DNA from: Saccoglossus kowalevskii
Lineage: Eukaryota; Hemichordata; Enteropneusta; Harrimaniidae
Direction: 5' to 3'
Length of the DNA: 37,651 bases
Assembly (NCBI RefSeq): GCF_000003605.2
Contig: NW_003107096.1
Location: 33,702-71,352, forward strand
The position numbers and the translations under genes were made by a program. Positions 1-12,804 of this stretch are shown in pieces. The notes beneath the pieces are model-generated. The model made no database searches, was not told the origin of the DNA, and saw only the letters and a program-made list of their open reading frames with translations. How positions within the stretch are numbered: position 1 is the first letter of the stretch; each line of letters begins with the position of its first letter.

Positions 1-2639
1 GTTCTGACACTTATTGCGTATTATAGTTTTAACGCAATTTATGTAATAAAGTAATAACGTAAGTTGGGTCCGATTCGAAGAGGTGCGGTCCCGGGAGCAA
101 CATAAAGAAGTGTACATATGTACAGTTTTGTGTATCTGTTAGATCGATATGCTCGTACGATATCTCTTGTGTTTAGCCTTTGTAAGTTCGTCGTTCTTTG
201 ATCCCGCCAATTTTATATCCCCTTATCATGACACGAAGGTCAGACAACACAACTAGGACACGTTAGTCACACCATTGTTATTGTATCGGTAATATGACAG
301 CTAATGTAAACGTACAAGACACACGGTATTGCTGTAAAGATAAAAATAGGGCTGCTGTTTTGAGCTGATTAGTGCTTTATTGGAGTATTTTCCAGCGCTT
401 TTGGACGATTACGTCAACAAACCATATTCTCATTATAATATGATGTGTTGGATTTCCAACACGTGGTGAAAAGCAGATACACGTTATTAATGGTCAGTGT
501 GACGTCACAGAAATGGCTCTCATGGAAGGTCGAACAAACTATGAAAGATGGTCAAACCGAGATTAGCGTTTGTCTGTAAACAGTACATAAGTCGATAAGG
601 TTATTGACGACTTTTCTGCTCAGTCATTCTTTAAGAAACAAAAACTACAAGTCAAATTGCCATTAGAACGCAAACTGTAGTGTGATTTGGTGTTATTTTA
701 GTTTGTATCGACAATTCAATAGCGTGAAACTCGTGTACGAATAAACGAAGGAGGACAATTTTCAACATACTCAACGTGGAGGGCGAACGATTTCATACTC
801 GAAGCGTTGTCAATAATATAAACCCTTGCATAGATGGTCTAGGCATGTTCTAGTAAGTCTGTATATGAGACTAAATAATTGTTAGGTTAAAATATGTATG
901 TTTTTTTAGTATTTAGACGATGGCGTGAATCGCTCTATGAGCCGTCACCACGCAGCCTTCATGTACATTTCCAATTTGAAAAAACGAAAAATTTGGGTGA
1001 TTATACTGGAAAGACATTTTGATATACATAGCCAACTAATTATCGCCTTCAACTAAATTAAAATACTTTATTTTAGTTGGACTTAATTTTCACTGAAAAG
1101 ACTTTTTGTGTGAATTTTATGGAGTTTATTTTCACTAACTTTTGATCGTGAGCTGAATGTCAAATTTAGGAGAAGAAAGTATATTCGCTGAATTTAATTT
1201 CATCTAGGATAGAATATAAACCTCCATATCTTCACCATATTTTGGAATCAGTGACGAAAAACACAAGTGAGAAACGCGATTATCGACGTTTAATATATAG
1301 ATGTGAAACTGTCTACCCTGCGATTGTTAGCAATTTATTTTCTGTCATTTTATATGAACATTGTTGTCTCTTTTTCAAGTGACAAATCAGCCACTGATTT
1401 TCCCGATAAGTAATAGACAAGTTTCAAGTTATAGCGTCATCAGTCGGTTTCCTGCGAGAATGGGCGTTGATTTTTAACTCCCTGTTTTCTCCGGTTCGCA
1501 GCGTTCTGGAGTGCATGATTCACGTCGTTACATTAGGGTGCCGAAAGTGACGTGGCAGTAGTGACCCGTGGCAATGAAAGAGTTCCTCAAGGAAGTATGT
1601 AGTTTATACGAACGTAATCCGTAAAGTAGTGTCACATGATTGTATTGGTCCGTTGCTATGAAAGCGAAATTCGTGTAAAAAGTATAAGATTTATTTCAAA
1701 AACACACCCAGTTACATTTTATGTTTGAGGAAATTACCTAAACACTTTTTTCTAACGATTTTGTCGTTCGCTATCTATTTCACAAACTTCCCCGATACAG
1801 CGAGCGGGGAGGTAAAAACTGCGCCGAGTCGCCCCAGTTGTGACGACACATAGCAGTCAAACGAAAACTGGGCAAGCTAGAGGCCCTCCATGGCACCCCG
1901 AGGCGACGACGCGAACGCACTCCTGATGAGCTGTAGATTGTTTACGCGGCGAAATCAAACCTCCGAACTCCGAACAGTTCGATGCGCGTTAATTATCACC
2001 ACTGCACAGAACTGATTTGCATACGACAGTTGAATATTCGATTAAGTTCAAACTACAAGTCCCTGTCAGTTAACAAAGATATGTTCAAGTCATCCCGATA
2101 TATTAATCAGTTTAATAATACGTTTTTACAGTCTAATTCTAAATGAAATGATCGGGTAATTCGAATAAATATACAAGGTTTGCCCTGGAAAAATTATTGT
2201 CTCCTCAAAAATGTCAAAGCATTAGGATTATACAATAAATTACTATCTTAATAAACTTACTAATTAACGATTGGCCCGAACGCACGGCACAAATGGAGGC
2301 ATTTTGTGTAGTTTTCTTGATTTATTCTGCAGATATAGGTAAAATGACTGTGGTTGGTGAGAGCATGTGGCGGAGACAGCGCCATCATGCGATTTAATTC
2401 CTAATTTTCAAGTTCCCGGTTTTCGCTAAGAAAGCCGCTAGAGGGCTATCAAAGTATCCGTATGACAACCACTGTCAACGGCTCTGAGTGGGGTTAAAAT
2501 AACCACAGCTTTGGTGTTTAATTGCCGACGCACGCAAAGTGAATTTCTTCGCTTACTTTCGAGGACGCAATAATCACAATGGTAAATTGGGATTGCAACG
2601 CTCCTGGCTGTTCTTCCAGTGCCATAAAAAAAATCTGAC
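1..2639. other. intergenic sequence, no gene seen
   Basis: AT-rich non-coding sequence. No open frame here reads like a known protein. Positions 1790-1990 are locally richer in G+C and CpG than the surroundings, without an associated ORF. A full CRE-type palindrome (TGACGTCA) sits at 500-507. Positions 1040-1205 contain short complementary A/T-rich stretches that hairpin weakly. I cannot assign a function to any of these. Confidence 0.6.
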
Positions 2640-4052
2640 AAAATATCCGGTGCTGTCTAACGTGACTGAATCATTAATGTCGGGTTTTATGTCTAGTCTG
2701 GTATTTCTCAAAGTATAACTATTTTGCGACAGGTTCATTCTCGATGCCAAAATCTAGGTGCGGAGACTGCACTTGCTGATTGCGAGTACTTAGTATTGTT
2801 TTCGCGATGTAGTTGTCTGAATTATTAGTTTCCCGCATATGAAGCACACAGTGAGCTATACTCAGCTGGTTGTTGCACGGCCATGTCGATATTTAAACCA
2901 ATGCGAAGAGTTTCGCTGATTTAGTGAAAGTAATGCTATTAGTTCAATGTCGGACACAGTGAGTTCATTTGCCATATGTACTGTATAACATTAGTAGCAC
3001 TTGAAGATTTGAATTTATTGCCTAAATCTGGAATTGTTGATGGTTCTGTTACTGAGTTTAACATTGGATCCAACATGTGGTTGTAGCATGAGTTCACAGA
3101 GGAAATATCGTAAATAGCTTTGATTAAATCTTCGTTGTTTTCATGGCATGAATTTCTTCCTGGGTTGTAAGATGACAATGTTGGTTTAGCAGTGGGTGGA
3201 TGTGATTTATTTCGTCTTATATCGATATTATCAATTTGCAGGGATGGATACTTTTCTCGGCTTGTCCAATATACATGCAACATCGGTGCCGACCTGTGTT
3301 GCGCGATCTCTGTGGCGCGAGTCAAAATCCTGGATACTGAATAGTAGTGCCGCACAGTGTTTGCATGAACCATGTTCTCTATTATATTTTCAATGGAAAT
3401 TAATTTTATTTAATTTAAAGCGATTATTAATAACATTTCTTTCAAGTCACGTCGACAAGGAGCGGAAGTGTAACATATGTTCAGTGACGCTTGTAGTTGC
3501 GTCTAGTTCTTAATAAAAAAAAAAAAACTGACTTATGCAACGCAATTACAGCCACCGGAAATTATTTCTGAACTTGTTTTAACCAGAAACCAGCATTGGT
3601 AAGGTTTTTCTTTTTGGGATGTTTCTCGAACACACTCAGCCATGATGTAAATTACTCTGAGTTTCTTTAACATGGTGAAGCTTGACGGAAACATTATGTC
3701 CATCTTTGTACAGAAGAAAACCACTGTCAAGTCGATATTCTTTTAACCTGGACGGTGTCCAGTCACATCGATGTATTAAGTAAGCAAATATATCTGCAGT
3801 TTTGAATGATGGCATGTAATGGAGGTTTTTCTCCCAGGTTTTGATAGTATATGGATCTTCTAATGTCATTGTACTAGATTCCTTGTCCTGAACTGTACGA
3901 CGACGCTTGCTCGAGGTTTCGCGATCGTCAGGCTCTAAAGGGCAAACTTTTAACTCATTCGCAAGTTTCACGAGTACAATCAGCTTGGCTATTTTTCGTT
4001 CTTGTAGAAACTGACGTAATTCAGAAACATTTTTTCGAATGCAAATTTCCCA
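2640..4052 (-). pseudogene. decayed SAP / SWIM-like / YqaJ-exonuclease gene (transposon-type relic)
   Basis: This is a minus-strand relic of a protein with a SAP motif, a SWIM-like zinc region and a YqaJ-type (lambda-exonuclease-like) nuclease fold, a combination I recall as multicopy in several invertebrate genomes. Reading from 4052 downward: the frame WEICIRKNV, SELRQFLQERK, LVKLANELKV resembles a SAP helix-turn-helix, followed by a basic patch (SSKRRR) and SFKTADIFAYLIHRCDW. The frame then shifts near 3700 to a segment ending KPYQCWFLVKTSS and GGCNCVA, the start of the SWIM-like CxC, where a stop at 3530-3532 and a 13-base A-run cut it. Positions 3373-2939 continue with LQIDNIDIRRNK. A further shift near 2975 gives SSHWFKYRHGRATTS, and a third frame from 2838 gives HLDFGIENEPVAK, the GxxxEP core of YqaJ domains, then a stop at 2719-2721 and LYFEKYQ. 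Similarity is lost near 2640. At least three frameshifts and several stops make it non-functional. Family assignment is from memory of the motifs; the transposon class is unknown. Confidence 0.72.
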
Positions 4053-4665
4053 TCGTTACACTACTGTGAACGGCTAAAAAGCACCCCCACTGGGAGTACG
4101 CCCCCGCACGGCGAAACCTTGCAATGCATATGTAAATTAGCTGCCATTGAGAACTCGAAAATTGGGAATTGCGATACTACAATACCACAATGTGTGGGAT
4201 TTACTTGGATTCAATAAATTTGTGTTAAAATCAATTATGCCATTTCCTTCTATCCAGTCTATCCAGCCGGCTCACAATGTCCCAAATACGTGATCACTAT
4301 TATAATGTTATTATTATATGCAGAGACGTTGATTCTCATAAATTGACTGGCCATTATACATTTTCAGTTTAATTTGGAAGAATTCCCGTGCTTATGTTTT
4401 GGTGTAATAGAAAAGTGTGGTTTGAGTTCTGAAATTGAAATGCCGTATAAAATGCATGCACGCTGTACTAGCAAAACGACAAGAATGACAAACAATTCTA
4501 CATTATAATGTATACACCTGAACAGATATATACAGCGGCCGTGCATAGAGGTAAGTAGTTATCGTTGTAGTAGTAGTAGTATTAGACATGCTTTATTCCG
4601 CTAATTTAAAAGATCATTTACGAAATAAAGACAACGACACCATTATTTACACCATTATTCACTAA

Positions 4666-4724
4666 CGAAGCCGTCATCGAACCCGAAACATTTCCGTTCC
4701 CGGACTGCAAGCGAGCCGCTTCAA
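4666..4724 (-). repeat. possible tRNA-derived SINE head (minus strand)
   Basis: Read on the minus strand, this has a GGCTCGCTTG stretch in the place of a tRNA A box and GGGTTCGATGAC, a good B-box (GGTTCGA), about 35 bases later. The ends GAAGC...GCTTC are partly complementary, as in an acceptor stem. The A box is poor and the spacing is shorter than in a tRNA, so it is not a working tRNA gene. A worn SINE head is the best reading; a chance match is possible. Confidence 0.33.
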
Positions 4725-4787
4725 GGATCTTTGACACAAGAGTATACTTTATACGAGTTAAATATGATTGAGTCACCAGCTATATTG

Positions 4788-4835
4788 TTATAGCGCCACC
4801 TGTGCCATGTAATCTTACTATTGGTGGCGCTATAA
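4788..4835. repeat. perfect 13-bp inverted repeat (hairpin)
   Basis: TTATAGCGCCACC at 4788-4800 is exactly complementary to GGTGGCGCTATAA at 4823-4835, with a 22-base spacer. The core GCGCCACC occurs again at 5045-5052. A GC-rich perfect arm in AT-rich DNA suggests the palindromic end or remnant of a small transposable element, or a structured element. No target duplication is visible around the hairpin. Confidence 0.7.
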
Positions 4836-5800
4836 AACTACTTTTATTTAGAACTACTCAATTCGAGCACTACGAGTACAGCATTGCTAATTCCAATCAC
4901 TATATATATATATGTGTTGTATCATCAAATATTTAAAAATAAATCAATAAATAAGTTATTTATTGTGTGACATACCAAAAAGTACAGTCAAACAAGTTTT
5001 TGAACACACTGGACACTATTTGAGCAACATTATTAATATGTAAAGCGCCACCAAGTGTCAAGAATAGCGGTTACTTATGTTTTTACCTTCAAAGAATTAT
5101 TAGTTGCTATTCACGTATGAGTTTTATTGCACATATCTAGAACTGTTTTGCAAATTCAAGTGTTTTAACTGAATCCAAATAATAGTATGTGATCTTGCCT
5201 TATCACGTAGCACTCATATCTAATGAAACAGCACTTCCCTTCTGAAGAAAGACGCTGTGACGTCATGCATACCTTCACGTAACCAGGAGCAATAAATGGC
5301 CGGACCACTGTCGAATGAAACAAGAACGGACATAAACATCGCATTTACGACCAAAACTGATTTTTTGTTATCTCATCTGTAATCTGCACGTATGATGTTC
5401 GTTTCCATGACAGCGGCACTCTTCGATTTCACCAGTGGTCTTGATGAAAAAAAAGGCGACAAAAGATCGAAATGGATGTTATTTGATTGAGTGGAACACT
5501 TTTTGTATCTGTGTTGCAATCATAGTCACATTGGGTGGCATTATCGCTCGTCTCCATAGTTTCTAATTTAGTAAAATAAATCTTTGCACCACACTGATTG
5601 TTTTCCTAACAGTTAAGGGTGAAAATTACCTCGTACATTCTTTGTTCATTGGATACGCATGGAGGCCCGGATATCAACTAATACCGAGCAAGCCAGAGTG
5701 TTTACTCGCCGCCGCTTTCATCACTCTGTCTATCAAGTAAATAGCCCTATACTTCAAATCTGAACAAGGCAAGTATTGCGGTCATAAGATTATTCTTAGC

Positions 5801-5870
5801 TGGCCGACAATTAGCTCAGTTGCCTAAGTATATTGTTCGTGTGCTCTGCTGGTGGTCACGTCATGGTCAC
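5801..5870 (+). repeat. possible tRNA-derived SINE head
   Basis: TTAGCTCAGTTGCC at 5811-5824 closely matches a tRNA D-arm / pol III A box. About 40 bases later GGTGGTCACGTCATGG stands where a B box should be but lacks the GGTTCGA core. The D-stem partner and acceptor pairing are missing, so it is not a tRNA gene. The order (A box, then GTGCTCTGCTGGTGGTCACG) resembles the head of tRNA-related SINEs. I infer a degraded SINE copy. Confidence 0.42.
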
Positions 5871-8800
5871 TCACACAGTCAAAATGAATGGTATATATGA
5901 TTGTCAATCTCTGAAAAGTTAGATACAACATAAATCAATACCCGCGTTGAAATGGGTGCCGGCCCACCCATATTTCTAAAGCCAATGTTAACATGGGCGA
6001 TACTGAGCATAATGGCATATTCGCCGCGAAATTCGTAAAAAATGTGTACGATCAATCATTGAAATATGTTAAGATTTTTATCTTACCGGTTGATGTTTGG
6101 CATAAACATAGCCCCTAAAAAGATCTGTTTTAGGGTCTATGGCATAAATAAACACATATACAACTGTAAGGCGCTCACGGTTATTTTACAAAAAACTATA
6201 TTGCATTGAGAATTTCAGTCAGTGATTAAATGCAGAAAACACAGTTCAATGCCGGAGAGGCCAGTGTGGATGTATTTTATGACTTGTGATATTTATAGGT
6301 TTTAAAATCAGTGTATCATCGTAGTAAACGAGACAATTTGGAAGAAGTTATTTTGTTGTTGACGCTAAATTAGCAGTATTGTTGGCATCTAGTCGCTGTT
6401 TTAGCGGTTGCCGTCAGTGCTATATGGTAAGCCAACACATGGCATCGCTTAAACTCTATATATGCGGTCTGTGTACTTCCGACTAAACCAAGTAGAGTGT
6501 TTTCAATTAGCGGGGCATAGCACGAAACTGCCCGGTTCACACTGGTAGCACGCAGTTGAAGAAATAAACAAGTCCGTGACATGTATGTGTGAAAAGAAGC
6601 AAATAAAGTGAGTTTTCCATCTGTTTCGCTGACTTGGCGACGCCACAAGAGAGCTTAAAATCGCGATGTTATCGAGGAGTCAAAAGCTTGTCCCCGACAC
6701 ACGAGGAATGCGGTGAAATTATCTGTTTATTTTTTACTAATCGGCAATAACCTAAACGCCGTACGGTGACGATAGTCGCTATAACCATAACAGTGCACAC
6801 TGGTGGGTCCATGCAAAAGGGAGGCTGATGTACATGCGCGTATCACTCATAGCTAAACTACAATTTTAAAATTTGGCAAATCAAGCCTTGGACAGATAAA
6901 TTAACTGTTATTAACAACAGAGAGTATGAAATTGGCGCAATCACGATGATTCTAGACAGTCGTATTCAATATAAAATTAATGAAATAACACTGATAAGAA
7001 TTATTACACTTGAGTCCCATAAATTGAACAGTTCAACACTAAAGATAAAGACAAGATTTTTTTCATGAACATTTTAATCGGTGAACGAATGTTTAGGAGA
7101 TATACTCCGGTCGTAAGTTAGTAATGTTCACATTTTATAGTTATGTGCCTTCTTTTCCTGGCTGTTGTCGTTCACAGACTATATAGCGTTCGATGCCCGA
7201 CATGACTTTGGTGTTTGCCGTTTAATTCAATTTTGTGGGGGTAATGAAAAAAAAATATGTCGTTCCAGACGATTGTACGTCTCGGTTGCCTCGACAACTG
7301 ATGCAAAACACATGTGGAAATAAAGACATCACCACGGAGAAGTAGGCGAAAACAAATTTGGAAATCTCAATTAAAGGAGTAAAATTCCAATTTTGAGTGG
7401 AGGCAAGGCGAGAAAATTAATTGAGTTGGCTTATTGAATGTTGACCTTCTGATGTAGACAACACCAGGCAGCTAACTGACCATTGTTGGCGAGGCTGATT
7501 AAGCGGAGCAGTTAATTCATATGCAGGACTTACTTATAAAACTCACAAAAAAACTGAGAAGATTCGGGATTCTAGCTCCTTTTCTAAGAAAGCTGAGATG
7601 CCAGGCATTATAATTCAGTGATTCACTGTCATAACGTAGGTATATTTTAGTATTTTTCGTTCGCTTATTACTAGCGATTGCGTTGCTGCGATAAACAGAT
7701 GATGCGGCCACCGTAATGCAATGGACACGCTGGGAACACATTAACATGCACGGGCGGCAGATGAGTCAGTTTCACCCACCACGACGGTTGTAAATTGATC
7801 ATTTGAATGTACTCTAAGGGTTTAAAATCTTAACTGAGAAAATAGAAAGCTTCTAATCGATGTCCTTGTTTATTGAGACTGTCAAATTTATTGAGAATTT
7901 ACGCGCGACCCAAATTAAATTTTGTGGGATTAGACAATCGGTAAATATTGTGAATTTACGACTATTAGTCCAATCTTGACAGTTGGATCAACTGTGATAA
8001 AATACGTGTCTAATATCTGTGAAGTCCTCATCTTTTTGCAATTAGTCACTGTGAGCTCCGACTTTCAATGTGATAACCGCCACGAGTATCCATGGGTATT
8101 TGTGTTATAAAGTTCACGAATACCGTAACTCAGTGTGTTGGTGTGATTCAACGCCGCCGGACCGCAGTGTCTGTGGACCACATAAGTTTAACGAAGCTTA
8201 GAAATACGGTGTATTATTTTGGTTTATAAAATTGGAGAGTATAGAATGTGTACTAATTATTGAATAAACTTTCCTAATCGAAGACATGTCGTGAAAATTA
8301 CTTTTTTTCTCGATCATTCGAGTTTTCAAGTTTCCCCGGTTATTAACGGCCACGGTTTGCACTCCCACTGATTCTGTTTTTAAATATTTCTTGATAAATA
8401 TATCAACGACTCACTGAAGAGTCTGTAGCTGAATGTGACGATTGAAATTTCACTCGTGAGTATAGTTTATGAAAGGCACATCGGAAACGGCACAATTAGT
8501 ATTTCTTGGTTGAAAACGTGACATTTTTCGTTGGTCGGTTAAACTTATCGTATACTGGTAGGCACAACAACAGTTCCTATTTTTCGGCAACTATTTTGAG
8601 AACAAATTGTTTCACAGCTTGTGACGACGAGTTGGAGGGGAGTTAATGGATGGTTCAGAGACCATCCAGTATCTTTGGTGGCAAACCGTCGCTTGTTTTG
8701 ATCACGTTGTCAATAAATTGCAAATGTTCGACTTGTGGAGGGGAGTGAGCTCAGTATTATTAAGCAAGGATTCGCAGTTTTCGGATTCACTGTAATAAAA

Positions 8801-11084
8801 CGCCGTGATCATGTCAGTGCTCACATTGATTTAGAATATCATCGAACTTTACAAGTGTGTTTTGTATAACTTGTAGGCGAAATATTTGGAAATATTGTAC
8901 GGAAGTACTCAGTATCTTATAACTCAAAATGAAATCCTGAAATTGGCTGATACTTCACGCTAGATGTCAATTTGAAAAGGACACCGCTCCATTTTTGTTT
9001 GGTTACACAAACTATTACCGATCATATACTTGTGTTTAATGCTGTGTGTTTTTTTTATCAAGTTGATATGTTCGATAAATGTCCGAGAACCACCGGTAAG
9101 TGTGCTAACAATTTCCAAAAACACCGTACGGTGGGAATACTACATTTGTGCGTATTGGCATCTGTTGCCACCGTAATAGCGCGATTGTCAAGCCAGACAC
9201 CTCTGTCCTCTGGCAGAGGAGATCGTCTTATTATTTTCGAAACCTACAAGACAAGCTAAAGGAATACCGTTACGTCCACGAAATATACACTTTATATTTG
9301 CGTAAAATTACGTCATTATTTCTAAACTAACCCTTATTATGCCATGATCAATAGTTCCAAGATAGTAGCAAGATGAACTAGACGCCACTTGACAAACGCT
9401 TATGAAATCTAAATTTAACGGTGGGTATATATCCAAGTGAACGACTGTCTAACTACAAGATGCATTAACAGCTTGTTTCCCGTAACTGTTTTTTATTAAA
9501 ATAAAAATCCCATGGAGTAACAACTGACTCAAAGGAAGGGCGCTGCATGTCACAACGCTAATAACAATTGCAGGAAACCACAAGAAAGTTAAAGTTTGTT
9601 GAAATTAGCTGTATATTTCGGTAATTGTGCCACTTGTTGTTGATTTCAAGGTTATCGATTAAGACAATCATTCACACCTTGTACAATAGAGTAGGAAAGA
9701 AAGCCCTCAAACAATGAGCCGACTCCTTTCTTAATTCCGATCACTATACAGAGCCGAAACAAAACCCAAACGAGCATGATCTTCACTGTTGACATCTGGG
9801 GTGTGATTATTTATAAAACACCAAGTCCTTTCTCCCAGTTAAGCGACTTAATCACGCCTCGTTTAAAGGAAACAGAAAGAGTAGTTAACAAATGTGTGAA
9901 AATTTCGCAAAATTAATCTTCAAGGAGCTACTCGGGATGATTCAACAACGACATACAATTTAAATCGCGTCGTATCTGTAATTTTCTGTAAATATCAAAT
10001 GATGTGATGTTTTAGTTTATTTTTGTTGAGAACCACAGTGAATGTATCCGCAGTCGAGAAACAACATATATAAGCAAATCCATCAAAGTCACCCATGGTA
10101 ATTGAAGATAATTGAAGCGTCGGTGTTGAAAATTGTACCTATTGTAATATTACCAGATTTGTCATCTAATAAGTATATTTGGGATCAAATGTGTTCGCAT
10201 ATCAGAAACCAACAATGTCTCACTCTATATGTAAATCATATGATAGCAGCGAGACAAATTACACTAGATGACAAGCCGCATGTCATGATCACAGCGCAGT
10301 GTTTAAGAAATATTGCTATTGACTGTATCACCCTTTAACGAGCTTGCCATAACAGTCACTACTTTCTGAGTTTCTTGTCAATTTTGATGAAATGTTCCTA
10401 GTAATTTGATTTATCTCAAAGAATTATCTTTTGAGAAAACAGCGTAGCTATAGTGAGTGACGTTCAATTGTAAAAATCTCATCAATTAATCAAATCTGAA
10501 GGTAGACGAAGTCAAAAAAGCGTTGAAGAGTAAAATTAAATTTCGAGTTTATGAATTTGTAAGTTGTTGGTGTCAAAGAGACCATTACGTATTTTGCGTG
10601 ACTCGCTGGAGATGATCACGATTCTCACAGGAGACCCCACCAGGTCCAGTGACCGGTGTGTTTACACATTTGGCGAAGGAGGCGATAAGCTTCTGACTTT
10701 TGTTTGAATTATCCCCGGCGCTGATTTCCGGGAACATAAAACGAAGCGAAAAAATGGTTTATCACAGGTGCAATTTCTCCGTGTGTTTATATCGATTATG
10801 GCGTTACAATAAAATTGCAGCTGCGTCCGGGGACAGGTAATATACCGGGCTGAGGTGACAGAGCGCGTTTAATATCACATTGTACGTTTTGAGGTGTTTT
10901 CCACTGATGCACGGTACAAGTAACCGTAACAGAAAAAAAAATCAACATTACAATTCAAAGTAAAAAGGTCGTAGAAAAAAAATCACAAGAAAAAAATGAT
11001 ATAATAATAGTGAACGGGATATTTTTGTGAGTTGAGTTGAAGTGTTGAATTGGAAACATGATGATAGCATGTTTAATTGTCACC

Positions 11085-11135
11085 GAGTTCCAGTTTCGAA
11101 CCATGGTGGTCCTGTGCTTAACGTCTGAGTTTGGG
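11085..11135 (-). repeat. possible tRNA-derived SINE fragment (minus strand)
   Basis: The minus strand contains TGGTTCGAAACTGG, a near-consensus pol III B box, about 29 bases after AACTCAGACGTTAAGCAC, which resembles a tRNA D arm. The spacing is about 15 bases too short for a tRNA, as if part of the anticodon region were deleted. No RNA product can be inferred. Confidence 0.33.
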
Positions 11136-12793
11136 GGAAAAGGCCCGGGTTAGGTTAATAGTTTGGGTAAATTAGGGTCCGTATATTGTAAAGGTTTTGG
11201 CCAAGTTTTTTCATGGTTTGGGGTGTAGGGTTTTGTTAAAATAATATCAGCGTAGTATTCAAAATGGCGACGCATAACTCCACACACCGATAAATGAAAC
11301 GGCCGTTACTTGTAAGTTCTTTTTTCTTGCAGTTCGTCTCATTTCAAATAATATTGTTTGAACAGTGGTTTATCTATGTATTTGTTCTCATTATTTTCCT
11401 GATTGGATAATTTTCATATAATTTTATTGAATTTTTTTAATTTTATTGCATTATGACATTTTACCGTGGCATTTGTTCAAGTGTCTTACATTCTTTTCTA
11501 CAATGGCCAGAACGGGTTGACCCTAGCTAACAACTGGTATTTACGAACTAATATCACCAGACTACGTTTGCGTTAACTGTGTTTTCTATAAAATGTGTAT
11601 TAGATGTGTGACAGATAACGGATAAAATTGTTTTAACGTAACTTAATGTCGTCCACCTCACGCCACGCCACGCTACGTATTGGATATATGAAAAAAAAAA
11701 AACATTCCTAATTCCTATGTGCCAGGCGAGGGAGTTAGCGGTGCTTGTTGGCGCTACGCCGAATACACGTCAACACTGCTGTACACTGTTTAGTGTGCGT
11801 TCCCTTTAGATGCAACGAGATTTATTAGCGTGTCTTGTAACTATCTCAGCGAAGACCTGCACATGCAGTAATCTCTCGGCAACTCGTTGTAATTGAAAAG
11901 ATTACTGTCGGGCGCGGATTAAAAGAGTGATTTGCTAACATAATACATATCAGGAGATGGCACCTTTATAGTTCAAATCACGTATAAATCGCCATAATGT
12001 ATTCGCAGTCACAGCCAGTTAGCAATTGCTATTGTGTGTGCTTTGTTTTACCAATCAGTCATTCATTCGGGTCGATGCATCGTCATTTACTGCTGGCGCG
12101 AACTATATTTTGGGGTGCGTATTTTCGGTACACACAAATAGTTTGGTATTCATTGCGCGAACAATGGAGTTGAATGTATACTATAAATGCATCATCACTT
12201 GTGGTGGTCGACGTGCATTTGCATTTGCAAATATATTTCACCAAGCGGTCGTCACGATAATACTACTAGTGTAAGTGTCGCCACAATTAGGATAACGTGC
12301 CCGGTCTCATCCTCGTCATTTTGTCAATACTTGTGGGCGTCGTGCTTTTCGTGTATTCAAGGAAAACACGCTATAATGATTCAATCCTTCAAATACGTAA
12401 AGTTTTCTAAATTTCCTCGTCAAGTCAATTCCGAGATGTGTGGCGATTATACACGTGTGCGTAATGACATGAATATTTTGTTGGGGTGCTATGCTAAATG
12501 CATCGAAATGTAACTTGAACAGTCGATTGAACAGAAATCATCTGCCCTGTCGTACCTTATACAGCCTGAGTGCTATCGTACGTTTACTACTAACAATGAT
12601 TACGGATGAGACTTTTACAATCATCCACAATACAATACAATGACATAGAGTTTAAAATGAACTAAAAAGACATATATATCTTATACACTGACTAGGTTAT
12701 ACGTTGAACTTGATTGTCCATCGTGATCACGATCGGAAATTCGAGAAATATACAGACAATCTGCTGAATACTGCAACACTTTGACGTCCACAC

Positions 12794-12804
12794 TGCGCAT
12801 GCGC
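12794..12804. promoter_or_regulatory. NRF-1-like palindrome TGCGCATGCGC
   Basis: The palindromic GCGCATGCGC core matches the well-known NRF-1 binding motif, which usually sits at CpG promoters. Here it is an isolated site in AT-rich DNA with no adjacent gene seen; the assembly gap begins 412 bp downstream, so a promoter could be hidden there. The motif match is direct; binding is conjecture. Confidence 0.25.

Noticed and set aside
1040-1205. A second, decayed copy of the intron 2 MITE
   Set aside because: Shares words such as TTCACTGAAAA and TTCGCTGAATTTAATTT, but has no matching CTGTAAAA ends or TA-bounded inverted repeats.
3196-3513. Plus-strand 105-codon frame over the pseudogene
   Set aside because: It lies opposite the SAP/SWIM/YqaJ relic, and only the minus-strand frames show family motifs.
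5801-5870. A true tRNA gene
   Set aside because: The A box is good, but there is no GGTTCGA B box, no D-stem partner and no acceptor stem.
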